Part shown: positions 1 to 11,727 of the stretch, one piece after another
Layout: every line of letters starts with the position of its first letter
How positions within the stretch are numbered: the first letter of the stretch is position 1
DNA from: Climacteris rufus
Lineage: Eukaryota; Chordata; Aves; Passeriformes; Climacteridae
Length of the DNA stretch: 64,000 nt
Direction of reading: 5' to 3'
Assembly: GCA_013398175.1 (NCBI GenBank)
Contig: VZRZ01002176.1
Span: 398,740-462,739, forward strand
Notes under the pieces: model-generated
What the model was told of the DNA's origin: nothing
The model's database searches: none
What the model saw: the letters and a program-made list of their open reading frames with translations, nothing else
Position numbers and translations under genes: made by a program

Positions 1-557
1 GTTTTTTTAATGAAGAAAAAGATGACCACAGGTATACCTTTAGTTCATAGAGAAAGCAACAAGCAGCCCATAACCATCTGTAAATGCTGGTAAGATAAAT
101 TGCCTTTTGGTAATTAATGGACTGATTTCAGATTGTTCTCAGGTGAGCAATCTATATGTGCTCAACCATCCAATATATAAGTAAGTGCAAAAGAAGACTG
201 AAGTTACCACATGGCATTCAAGAGATCCTTTCAAATGTAGTCATCTCAAACACCATGCATTTGTAAAATTAGCATCCAACACCACTGAGGGGCCAGCTCC
301 AGCCTCTTTACAAATGCCAAAAATTTTTTTAAGCTTCGAATTAATTAAAAAAGGAATTCAAAGGCCTAATAGTTACAGACTTATGAGCTAGATTTCCTTC
401 ATGTTCATGAACAAAGCATTCTTACACATCTATGAGAAAAAGCAGTAAAATTTACTCAAGTGTTTGTAATGGTAAACATTTAACAGAACATACATCACTA
501 AACTATTGATGTGAGTGGCAATGATGAAAAACAAACAAAACCCTCATATAGGCTTAC
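1..557 (-). other. EPB41L2: EPB41L2 intron after the third coding exon (partial)
   Basis: AT-rich intron sequence beginning with the GTAAG donor at 557 and running off the left edge. I see no repeat or exon in it. Confidence 0.8.
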
Positions 558-662
558 CTTCTGTTCTGAATTCTCATAAAACAACAGCCCAAAATAGTCC
601 TTTTCCAGTAAATTGAGGTGTTCACATACTTTATCAAACAGCACTTGTCCTTTTGCTCTTTT
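558..662 (-). CDS. EPB41L2: EPB41L2 third coding exon: FERM F1 lobe, residues 225-259
   Basis: The exon is 105 bp (35 codons), bounded by a strong acceptor (long pyrimidine tract ending CCACCCCTCAG at 663) and donor GTAAG at 557. It encodes KRAKGQVLFDKVCEHLNLL followed by EKDYFGLLFYENSEQK, the helix and following strand of the ubiquitin-like F1 lobe of the FERM domain. Glu-Lys-Asp-Tyr-Phe-Gly-Leu is a hallmark of 4.1-type FERM domains. It joins the previous exon in phase 0, giving the continuous LDGTEYSCDLE-KRAKGQVLFDKV. The tail differs slightly from mammals (YENSEQK against QESPEQK), as expected for an orthologue. The next exon is left of the window. Confidence 0.95.
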
Positions 663-1629
663 CTGAGGGGTGGGAGAGTAGGAAAATAATAAAAAAAATA
701 AGGAAAAAAGAAAAAGAGAAAATTATTATCAATAAATCAGTAAAGTGTTTAATTATAGATATTGTTATTTGATGATATTAGTCAGAAAAATTTAAAGTAT
801 CAATAAAGCAGGTTATAAAGCTATAAGCTTTATTACAAAGACCGTTCACCGTATTTCAAAGCTGTACATATCCTTGACAAAAATAGAGAAATTTCAAGTT
901 GAATACACAAGGAAAATTCAGTACTTAAACAGATCTCAATATTTTGCACTATTAAGTATCACTAAAAAGTTTATCTGAATCTTTATTTTTTAAATAGGGG
1001 GAGACTTTATTAGAGCCAACTTTTTCTGCATTATCTTCTAAAAATTAATATATTTTCTACAGCGTTCATTTCCATTAATTTCAGCATTTCTATTATTTTG
1101 GTATACATCTCAATGACTTATGAATCACATGATTTGAATGCACTGAAAAAATAAAGTGTATTATCTTCAAGAGACCTAAAAGAACAAGCAGACCACTAAA
1201 AGTTGATGCTCAGAGCAGCAGAAGTAGCATGCAAGTGCAAGCTGAACATATGCAACATGTCTAGTTGTCGATACTGCAGTGGTTTTGAGGGGCAGAAATT
1301 AAGACTGCTGCTTTCTATCTGCATATTTCTGGAATCTCTCAGTACCCAACAAATCCATTAGACACTCAAAAATAAAAAAACACAAGTCTTCAAGAAGCGT
1401 ACTCCTCCTAAAAATATTACTTGTGGAAGTCAGTAACAAAGGAAAAAACCTCAACACATTTTTATCTGAGGTTAGTTTCAGTATTGTAGTCTGATACTTT
1501 ACAATAGTAATTGAAGACTAATCATCATTTTAACACACTCTTAAAAAACGTCTTAAAAAGGCCAGTTGGTGAGCTCAGTATTACCAGAGCTTAAGTAAAT
1601 GGCAGCCAGTCCTGAAGTTTTATCTGTTC

Positions 1630-1960
1630 TTCTTGTGACCTTACTAGCAGCCTTCCAGTACCTAAAGGGGGCTTAAAAGAGAACAGGAAGCATGTAGTGA
1701 AAGGACAAGGGGTACTGGGCTTTAAACTGAAATAGAGTCCATGTAGATGAGATATTAGGAAGACATCCTTTACTGTGAGGGTGGTAAGACACTGGAATAG
1801 GTTTCCCACAGAAGTGGTGGATGCCCCATCCCTAGAATTGTTGGATGGGGCTCAGAGCAACCTGGTCTAGTAGAAGGTCTCCCAGACTATGAGGGGACTT
1901 GAAACTAGAAGATGTTTAAGGTCCCTTCCGACCCAAACCATTCTATCATTCTGTGATTCT
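1630..1960 (+). mobile_element. CR1 LINE fragment, 3' end
   Basis: The sequence follows the CR1 3' region: loss of ORF2 coding, then the stretch around CTTTACTGTGAGGGTGGT and CCCAGAGAGG-like, GGATGCCCCATCCCT, GGATGGGGCTCAGAGCAACC, and the terminal TTTAAGGTCCCTTCC followed by CCATTCTATCATTCTGTGATTCT. The last part is the characteristic short-repeat CR1 tail. It is 5'-truncated, as most CR1 copies are, and antisense to EPB41L2. Confidence 0.9.
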
Positions 1961-2340
1961 TGTAGCCGAAACTGGGAATGTAAACAAGGGCATCCCATAT
2001 GTCTGTAGTGCTAGTAATGAAACGCAGGTCCAGGCCCTACTTCCGTACACCAGGTTTTAAGGAAAATATTTGTTGTACTGGAGATGGCAGAAGACAAACA
2101 TTTAGAGCAGACAGCTCACACCACACACTTAGGGATAGTAAGACAAGAAGTTCTTTCCACAGTTAAAATCTGAACACGACTGGCCTGCAGGCTCCCGGTT
2201 TGAACCAACTCCTTCATGGCAGCTCTGCTATTTGTGGCATTTATCAATGAGGCCATCACATGGCCTATGGCCTTTTCAGAGGTCTGTCAGCTTATAGGAA
2301 TTTTTGCATTTGCTTATCCTACAGATTTCAGTAGATGCCA

Positions 2341-2487
2341 CGCACCACTGCCATTCCACAGAAACGCTGTCGGCTGCCCGAGTGTAGGCCCTGGTGACAC
2401 TGCGGCCATTGTCCCTGCAGACAGCGGCAGAGCGCTCACAGGGAGCCCCTTTCCGGCACTCCCGGAGCTCGGTAAAGGCCAAGAGCG
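2341..2487. other. CpG-rich pocket in the 15-kb intron
   Basis: Eleven CpGs in about 150 bp, flanked by AT-rich sequence. On the plus strand it is bounded by a plausible acceptor (ending CTACAG at 2324) and donor (AAG then GTATGC at 2510), enclosing an open frame. I recognise no repeat family or protein in it. Confidence 0.4.
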
Positions 2488-3899
2488 GAGGGAGAGGGGA
2501 GAAAAGAAGGTATGCACTGAGCAAAGAGTGAAGGCATTGTTGGTTTATTCCCTAAGAATCCAAAGCTTTATTCAAAATCGTGCTGTCCAGCAGACATTCT
2601 GCTCATAAAGATCAGAAAGCTTTCAAAGAAGCAAAACTACAAAATGAACACATTTAGTTGCACAAGTAGCAAGGCAGTGGAACTTGGAAGTCAGAGTGAC
2701 TTCTGAAGTGGGGAGCAGGGAATTTAAAATCTCTTTGATACTTTCAAAAATCTTACTCTTCAGAAAGACAGATGACTACTTCCCCCAAGCATCTGAAGTA
2801 ACCACTTAATTTTCTTGACAGCTTCACCTATAGTTTATTGAGAAAAATCACCAATACAGAAAAGTGATAAACTGAAAGTGGGAAATGTATAAGCAAGAGA
2901 GAGTTCAAAGAATCTTAGCTTGCCTAGATGCATGTAATAAATATCACTTTTCTTCCCAAGTCAACGTGCAGGTCAGTGATCACACTCTGCACAGGCAAGT
3001 TTCAGTTACACATATTTCAGTAAAGGAAATCTATAGATTAGTGCAAAAATAATATATGCTATCATAGCAAGCCCATATCTGGAATCAGGTGCTTTTTTAT
3101 AAATTTCATATACTAAGCCCCACAGTTAGTATCAAGTCTTTGGCATACAGAAACATAAAGCAGACCAATCTACAGGAAATATATTGCAAGTATAACCTTA
3201 AAATATTGTAGAGTTTCATATTAGGAAGTCATAATCAACAAAGAACTTGGATACACTAGCAGTGTCCACTGTATCTTTGTACATATTTTTGTCCATTTAT
3301 AGCTCTTCCACATAAGGAAAAACCATGCCATGAACCCTAAGATAGGTTAGTCTACATTCTAGACAGAAGCACAATGAAAAGACATTATACCATCAGCAAC
3401 TGGTATTTACAGAGCTCTGTTATGGATTCAAAAGCATCAGAAGCCTCTCAGTACCAGCTATGGTCCTCACTATAAGATTCTACTGGTAAAACTAGAAGAC
3501 TCCTAGTTACTTAATTTATATATATATATTGTGATACAGTTTTGAAGAAACTGAAAGAATATTTAATTTGCAAAACCAAACTTTTCAAGTCAAATTTCTT
3601 TGCAAACCATTTGGGGACAGACATTACTAAACAGTTTAAATTATATGATAAAATATAACTTTTCTGGAAAAGCCCATACTCCTAGCAGAGCATCTCTAAA
3701 CATGAACTGAAGACAACTGTTGTGATCCAGTCAGTTCAGAAGTCAGAAATTTTTTAATAGAGCAGGGCACTCTAAAAAGTCAGCATCATGGTTTGCACAG
3801 TTTGTAACTTTTTAAACTGGATTCCATTTCTTTTTCTACCAGGTGGTTGACATGTCAAGCGATAGTCATAACCAACGTGTAAAATTATAATCACTATCC

Positions 3900-3929
3900 T
3901 TATATATGTATATATAGATATATATATTT
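3900..3929. repeat. Imperfect AT dinucleotide repeat
   Basis: TATATATGTATATATAGATA continuing with TATATATTTA; a short interrupted AT microsatellite. Confidence 0.8.
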
Positions 3930-4467
3930 ATCTAAGGGAAAAACACATGTATATAGCACAACAAACATTAGCACTAAAAACAAGGAAATCTTTATGTTCC
4001 AAATTCTAATGCAGAAAAGGCAGTAAAAGTGTAAGTCCATCCTTGCTCCCACAAGAAAGGGAGCACATTCAGCCTAGCTATACCAAGAGGCTGAGAAGTG
4101 AGGACATGCTCACAGAGCCAATAGTTTAAAACACAAGAGCACTCAGGACAGCAACATTCTGTATTGCTGCCAAGTTACGTTTTAAGTGAGAACATAAAAA
4201 GAATGCATGTAACCAAGGTTATTCCAGCACCAATTTCAAGCCTGTATTTAGACACCACAGATGCCACCTCATAAGACAATCACTTCATAAAACCAGAGGC
4301 AGCATGTTTCTGTCCTTTACCTCCTTCTCATAAAAAGAGCAAACCAGAGCAAAGCACTTGCAGCTGACATACACAATGGAAATTTCTATGCAATTGGGAA
4401 TTAGGATATCATGGATCTGTTTGGCTATATAAGGGTTGCCAGCTACCGATGCAATATAAACACTCAC

Positions 4468-5428
4468 AGCTACCAGTTCTGTTCAATATATTTATCCATG
4501 ATATGGATGCAGGAGTAGAATGTACCATTAGTAAGTTTGCTGATGATACTGAGAAGTGCTGCTGATTCTCTTAAGGGCAAGAGACCTATCTATGTGGATA
4601 GATCAGAGCACTGGGCAATCAGTGGCATGAAATTTAACAAATGCCAGATTCTGTACCTGGGACAGAGTGATGCTGGGCACAAGTACAAACTGGGAGAGGA
4701 GTGGCTGGATATCAGCCTTGCAGAAATTGATCTGGGGGTGCTGACTGGGAGCAGTTCAGTGTGAGCCAGCAGGGAGCCCAGGCAGTCAGGAGAGCAAAGT
4801 CCACACTGGGGTGCACCAAACACCGTGTTCAACCAGCTTGGACAAGAGAAGTAATAATCCTGCTCCATTCAGCACTGGTGTGGCCTCACCTTGAATACTC
4901 TGAGCAGTTCTGGGACCCACAATTTAACAAGGATGTGAAGGTCCTTGAATATGTCCAGAGGGCAACAGCAAAGCTGTGGAATGGACGGGAAGGAATGTCC
5001 TATGAGGAGTGGCTTAGGACTTTGGGCTTGTCTAGCTTAGAGAAAAGTAGGCTGAGAGGAAGACTCGTTGCTCCCTATAAGCTTCCTGAGGAAGGTGAAG
5101 AGGGAGATGATGAGCTCTTCTCCCTGGGATCAATGATGGGACTTGTGGGAACAATTCAAAGCTGTGACAGGGGAGGCTTAGGTATGACATTAGTAAGCAT
5201 TTCTTTACTGAGAGGGTGATCAACCTGTGTAACAGGATTCCTAGAGAGGTGGCTGATGCCCCAAGTGTGCCAGTGTTTAAGAGTCATTGGGACATGCTTT
5301 ATCTTTTAGTCAGCCCCTGTGACATGGGTGCTTCCTCACCCTTAAGGGTGTGTCTTCAGGCAGTTGAACTCGATGAGCATTGGAGGTCCCGTTCACCTGA
5401 AACAGTCTATCCTAGTCTTATTCTTGCC
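4468..5428 (+). mobile_element. CR1 LINE fragment with ORF2 (reverse transcriptase) 3' part
   Basis: About 960 bp of CR1, antisense to the host gene. Translation in two frames gives the end of the CR1 reverse transcriptase: a KFADD-like segment just before 4537 (reads as SKFADDTE), then GMKFNKCQILYLGQS, HKYKLGEEWL and AEIDLGVL (frame ending at 4764). After a frame change near 4761 it reads QAVRRAKSTLGCTKH, REVIILLHSALVWPHLEY and LSSLEKSRLRGRL (to 5219). Premature stops and the frame change show it is dead. The 3' tail is diverged: GGAGGTCCC is present but the terminal octamer repeat is not recognisable. This is the longest coding remnant of CR1 in the window. Confidence 0.9.
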
Positions 5429-8400
5429 TTCTCCTTTCTCTAGCAGTACATGCAGAAGAAATCTCTACATTTCTTCCCAGCCCTGCACTAGCAGAAAGGA
5501 TCGAATAGGTAATCTGATCCCAGCCTAGGCATGGGCTGTCTCTGTGTGGGAAGGAGGCATATACCTTCTGATGGGTATGAGAGTTGTGGATCATCTCAAG
5601 CTAATTTAACAATTTGAAGAAATTAAAAAACAAAAAACAAAAAAACCCAACAAAAACAAGTGAAGTACAGTTTTTAAAGTTTTCTGTGTTCATTCAGTTT
5701 ATCTGTGTTTCCAGGAATGGCAGAACTCAACATATCTACTCAGAGATCAAACCCTTATCGTGATGCAGGACATGCTCCCAACTGAATGACTGCAAACATT
5801 TTGAGGTGTGCAATACCTGTTATTTCCCCGGGGATTTTTTTTTTCTTCTTGTACTCATTTTCAGAAATAGGCAGAGTTGTTTCCCTTGGAGAAATGTAAT
5901 AAAATATTTTATTACATTTGAAAACAACAGTACTCCATAAGAATGAGAGTCCATCTCCAAAGTGGCTAACCATAAATGTCTAAAGGCAAGCACATGAGCA
6001 GTACAAGTCCACTTCTGCCAAAGTCCTGGGGTGCTTATGGGCCTCAGCAGCCTCCCATAGGACCCATACCATCTCCTTGCCAAGGGCCCAGGGATATGCC
6101 ACAGCTCAGCCAGAGGCCTTCAGTCCCTGCCTTTGCAGTGTTGTAGGCATGTCCATGTCTCCCTCCATCTCCTGGATGGGCCCAGGACCCAACCTGCAGA
6201 GAGGTGCCCTCCTGGATGGGCACAGCTTAGCATGCATAGCTACACGTGTAACACAGCATAGCTATTCTATTCCCAGTGCTCACCAAGAGTTCACTATGAG
6301 ACTGGTATTTGCCTGAAATGCCAGGGTTTTCTCAGCACCAAAAACATCTTCAAAGACACATATTACAAAGGTTACAGGTGGAGAAAGGATTCAATTTCAT
6401 TTAATTTTTCTGAATCTGTTTAAGAGCTAATGCTCACAAGCATTAACACAATGCAGTTCTGTAGCCATCACCAGGCTGATGCATTCTTCAGTTCTGCTTA
6501 AAAAACCAAAACATCTCTTGCAGTCTGGCAAAGGCAAGGCCACAGAAAGGAGAAGCAGGAATATGAGCCAGGTAGTCCCTGTTTCCTGAGATGTGAAGAA
6601 TAAGGATTGGTACTGGTCACACGCAAAAGAGGAGGAGATGTGTGACAGCCTGGGTTGTTTTCAGAAGGATGATATGTATCAATGACAAGCATATTTTTTG
6701 GCTGCAAAAAATTGTTCTGCTGTGCCTCTTGGCCAGTGATGCATGAAAAGTGCTCTCATGCCTGGCCCACGCTAGTATTGCATGCAGGGAGAGCTGGGAA
6801 GTGGCAGCTCCTGATGCTGCAGCAAACCAGGCTGCTTTGTACAAGCAAGAACCCCTAGGGAAAACTGAATCAAGGGAAGACAGGGGCTCACTCCTGCTGC
6901 AAACTTGGAATGGCAAAGAGAGACAGAGAGCCAGGGCATGAGTGGTGCCTTGGAGCTGCAAGAGCAGCAGGAAAGAACGTAGACAAAATGGCTAAAGGAG
7001 CCCTGGCGAGGGTCTGTGCTCAACGTTGCAGACGAAGGCAGAAAATCCACACGGACTGAGATGACTTCACACATAAACATTACTTGCAATGGTGTCTGAG
7101 GATCTGGACAAATATTTTAAGCATGTGCCAAATTTAACATCATCTCTTTTTTCTAAATAAAAGATGTCATACTTTAAACAGGCCACTTCGTGTTTGAATA
7201 AACCTAGACTGCGCATCTGAGCAGTCAGAAAAAAGATTTGCAAATCAAAACTCAACTACAATTAAACATCTGCTCCATATCAACTTCATTCAGAGTTTTC
7301 TTAATTCAGGGTTAAAGACTGATCATAATTGCACATTGAGCAAACATATTTTTACTTTGTATTAGCAAACTGTAAGTAACCATAGAGTCTGTGTCATATC
7401 CAATATATTTCACTTGTTCATACGTGCATAAAATACGGTCAGTGCTGGCATCCTTTAAATGCCTTTTGTCATAAATATTTAATTAGACCACTGACTGAAT
7501 GCTGTAAACAAACCCAATAGGATCTTCATTTGCTTCTAACTAGTAATCATCATGCACTTAGCACTTCTTTTTGTTTTTTTGAACTGTGTAATTCTCTGTT
7601 AAACCACAGTTTATATTTAAAACAGAAAATCTGAACAAGTCTTTACTGCAGATCCCAAATTTAATGACAGAATTTCCTCACAACTATCTACAAAATCACA
7701 GAACGAAAGGAAAAAGGTATGTTTATTTCCCCCATGAAAGCAAGAGATACATGTAGTTCACAGTAAAATATTAGTAACTTACACCTTCCACAGATCTCAC
7801 TTATCAGGAAAGGAGTAGGTAAAAATTACATCATTTGCACTGTGTTAAAAACAAAAATTAAAATTGCTCCTTAAAATTAAGTCTTAAACATTCAGCAGTC
7901 TGCTCATTCAAGCTATTAAAACTCAACTCCCAGCACATCTCAAATATTACACTATTGAATCATGAACTTAGGTTCTTTTATCCTTTAATATGGTTCTGTC
8001 ATTTCAAGCAAGCACGAAGGTTCAGTCACAGTTTTTGGCAAACACCACTCATTAACTTCCATCCCCAATACCTTGACAAGTCTCTGTGCTAAACTTACAG
8101 GCTGGTATTCCTTTAAGTCTCTTCAAAGTAACGAAAGGTAACTCAAAGTTTTTTAACAGTTCACAGCTTGTGAATGTTCTTTTAAGTCATGCTCCTCCAG
8201 AACTATTCAACAATAGCTTATTCCTTTTTCCACCTCTCCAGGCATTCACATATTACTCTGAAGAGTCTGAGGCTAAGTAGATGTTATCTTTAAGAGTTAC
8301 AACAGTTTTAAGATTAAAAAAAAATTAGATTAATTGCTCATGCTCTATGAATGCACATATTGTGTACCTGTAACTCATGCTGCTTAGTATAGTACTACCA

Positions 8401-11400
8401 TGCAATATTATTTTGTGATTTATTTCTGAAGATTCCTTTAAAGCCACAGACAAACAAACCACAGAAAAATCAATCTATTTTATTAATATGGAGCCTATGG
8501 ACTTAAGGAACTAAAGGACTAAAAGTTAAAGTAATTAAATATAACATTTTAATGGAGGATATTTTGCTGCCTTATGAAACTTTACAGGTTTCAAAATAAC
8601 AATAAAAAGCAAGTTTGAAGAATGGCTGGTATAAATGTTCATAACACTACTCCCACTCAAAGATTTTAATTCTCCAGAGCAAGTAGCCAAGATGCAGAGT
8701 AATTATTTAGAGACCACATTTTATCAAGTATGCAAGATAACAATCAGCATCTCTGCATTGGTGAATTGACTTCAGTTCACTTCTGGGAAAGATCAAAACC
8801 CACAAAAACACTACAGCGAAAATTTCAGACTACAATGAACTGAGTAAGAGGTTTCACCTGGTTCATAAGGTTTGGCTTTATTATGCTGTCATGTCACGGA
8901 CTTCTCTGGGCAACAGTGGCAGACCTCAGGCGTATCTGCACTGGCATTCAGACAAGGATATTTGGAGAAGCTATACTTCAGAAAGACTATAAACCAGGCC
9001 CTTTAAATTTGCATCTACAAAAGTAATAAAAATATGAAGACAGATGAGAAGTAAAAGGAAAATAATCACAAAAGAGGCCGAAATATCTGTTCAAACAACT
9101 CCATAGATAAAGCATTATTGACTTAAAGTTCAAAGTGGCAAGTTGACACCAGTCAGAAGATCGATTAAGGCAAAATAAAGAGTTCTAAGGGCACAAGAAT
9201 AGATTACTCTCAGAGGTGATAAATTAATTTACAAAGTAACCTCAAAAAAGACAAATAGCTGAGATTTGCTTTATGCTGAAATCCAAAGATCAAGCTGCCT
9301 GGGGCAATGAGGAAGACATGCAAAAACAAGCCAGAAGAAATAACTCCATTGTCAAACAACACTAAGGGGCTTCAAAAAAGAACTCAAAGTAATTACCAAG
9401 ATACAAAACACAAGTGGCAAAGAAACAAGGCTTCAAACGTACCTATACTCCTGCAGCAACATTTGATGACAAATTCTGAACTATGGAAAAATAGCATCAA
9501 ATTACAGTCTTTTGCAAAGATGTTTTTATAGCACATTAAAAACATGATAATTCACCATGAGTGAACTGTTCTTTTGCCCCCCATAATTTCATGCACAAGT
9601 ACACTATCTCAGCATCTTAAAGCTGTATTTTTTCCAACTGAGCATCTCTCATCCATTTCTACTCTGTACCACTCACCACAGGAATTCACTTTCAGAATGT
9701 TTTGTCACAGAAATCAGTTTTTGTTCACTCTGATGTACTTCTTAATGCAACCTGCATGATACACATACTTTTTTCAAGCCTGAAAGAATACAACATATAG
9801 ATTCTAAAAAAATGCCTCATTATGCAGAAGTTACATCAATTTCATATTAACTAGTCTTTAAATTGCAATAAATCCCTTTTTTATTAACATAATAGATGCT
9901 ATGTTTGCACATGTACCTAATCCATCCAAAATAAACTAAACTAGTTCCAGTCAGAACAAAATCTACATCCATGCAAAATTTTTAGTGCTATAAATAAGTT
10001 TATAATTGGATTGCAATTTATGCTGGTTTATAAATTTTTCTTAAATAAGTACATATATATTCAGAGTTTCTCAAATACATTTGCTCCAAAAATTCAACTC
10101 CCTTCCGAAGGTTCCAGGGGAAGGAAAAAGAGCAACATGATATATGATTTCCTTATGCAAAACCTACTTCTACTCCTGCCCTTTTCAGCTGACAATCATG
10201 TAGCATTAACCTCTCCCTTGCAGGGATCTTGCCTTGCCAAGACAAGAAGATCCTTGGAAATATAAAGATTATTATTACAGAAATCAACCTGTGGTAGCCA
10301 GGACAGAAAACAAATATGTCAACACACACAAATTTGCTTCAGCCACATTACAATTACAGGACTTTGCCAATTCACTTAAATTAATCCCTCTGCCTGTCTC
10401 AGCTTCACACTACAGAACTCAAACGATTCAGAACATAGCTGAAATCAATTTACAGCAATTAGGATATCCACTGGTCACTTGGTAAATACTAAGTTTCTAA
10501 AAATGTTTAGTGAAACATGGACAGCCTGGTCCAAAAAAAACTCGATAGAGCCTGTGCTGCTTAGTCTACATCTCAGCGATAATACATTTTTTAAAAAACT
10601 AATTCCAGATGAACTCTTTTGTTAAACACCAACCTTAAGCAAAAACTGAAACCTCCTTTCCAATACAATTGTTTTACATATTCCATAAAAGCTCACTAGT
10701 ACCTTATTGAATTGAAATATCTTTTTTTTTAAGCCTGAAAGAATTCTTTCTATATCCAGTCATCCCTGAGAAATTAATCTAATTTAATTTGTATGAAACA
10801 CGTTACTTTGCAAAATAAGGGACAAAATCAGCTTCAGGACGGGGGTAGTTGTGTGTTTGTAAAGAACTGGGGTTTGTACAAGACATTATATGAAACAAGG
10901 TTTCATTCTTTCCATTTCCAAAATTCAAAATCATGTTATAAAATATTAAGTATGTTGAAGTGTTTTAAATCACTGGAGCTGAAAAAACACAGTCACAAAT
11001 ATGTCTAGAACTAAATTATGCTTACAAAGCAAAAGGGAATGTAAGCAGGATAGAAATCTAACTATCACGTGGACAGCAGTTTAGAGAGCAGTTTCTGGTC
11101 TACTGAAATGGCATTTCTTCCTAAGCACACAGACTATTGTCAGTGGATATTCTGTTCTCTCAGGAAAAATTATGAACAAAATGGACAGAGAAAAACATGG
11201 ATGTTAAAATAAAAAGACTGTCAGAACTTCACAGTTAACACCTGAATCTATATTAAGACCACTTTTTAAAACAAGGGAAAATAGAAGGAAATAAAGAGAT
11301 ATGTATCAGACTAAACAACTGGGGTAGATCGTGGAATTCAATGAGCATTAACAAGAGACTTGCCATTTCAGAAGCTGTTCATAGGAACTGCTAGGGATAT

Positions 11401-11518
11401 TATACCTGAACTCAAATGTCCTGCAAGACAGTATAAAGTCTCAAAGTGCAGTCTTCTAATTGTACAAGTGTGGAACAAGCCTAAGAGTTCTCAATTATTT
11501 AGGGATTTATTGTCTTAC

Positions 11519-11727
11519 TTCAAAAAAAACCCAAAAAACAAACAACCAACAAACATCAAAAAAAACCCCACAAACAAAATGAACAACCCCCCCAAACAAA
11601 ATAAACAACAAAAACAAAACCACAAAAAAATCCCAAAACAAAACAAAATCCCAAAAAAATCCTCACACAAACAAAGTAAAGAAACAAAAAAAACCACACA
11701 CCAAACAACAACAAAAAAACTAGAGAA
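11519..11727 (+). repeat. A/C-rich low-complexity tract (CAAAA-like)
   Basis: About 200 bp of imperfect A-runs separated by C, CC or CCC, with units such as CAAAA, AACCC and ACAAAC. The open frame it creates on the minus strand (11515-11745, Phe/Cys/Leu-rich) is an artefact of composition. Confidence 0.9.

Noticed and set aside
4537..5219. Two plus-strand open frames that look like a protein gene
   Set aside because: The translations are CR1 reverse transcriptase remnants with a frame change between them.
6077..7089. Several overlapping short frames on both strands in a GC-richer stretch
   Set aside because: No domain, splice pattern or repeat family was recognised; a repeated CTCCTGGATGGGC near 6168-6220 is too short to mean much.
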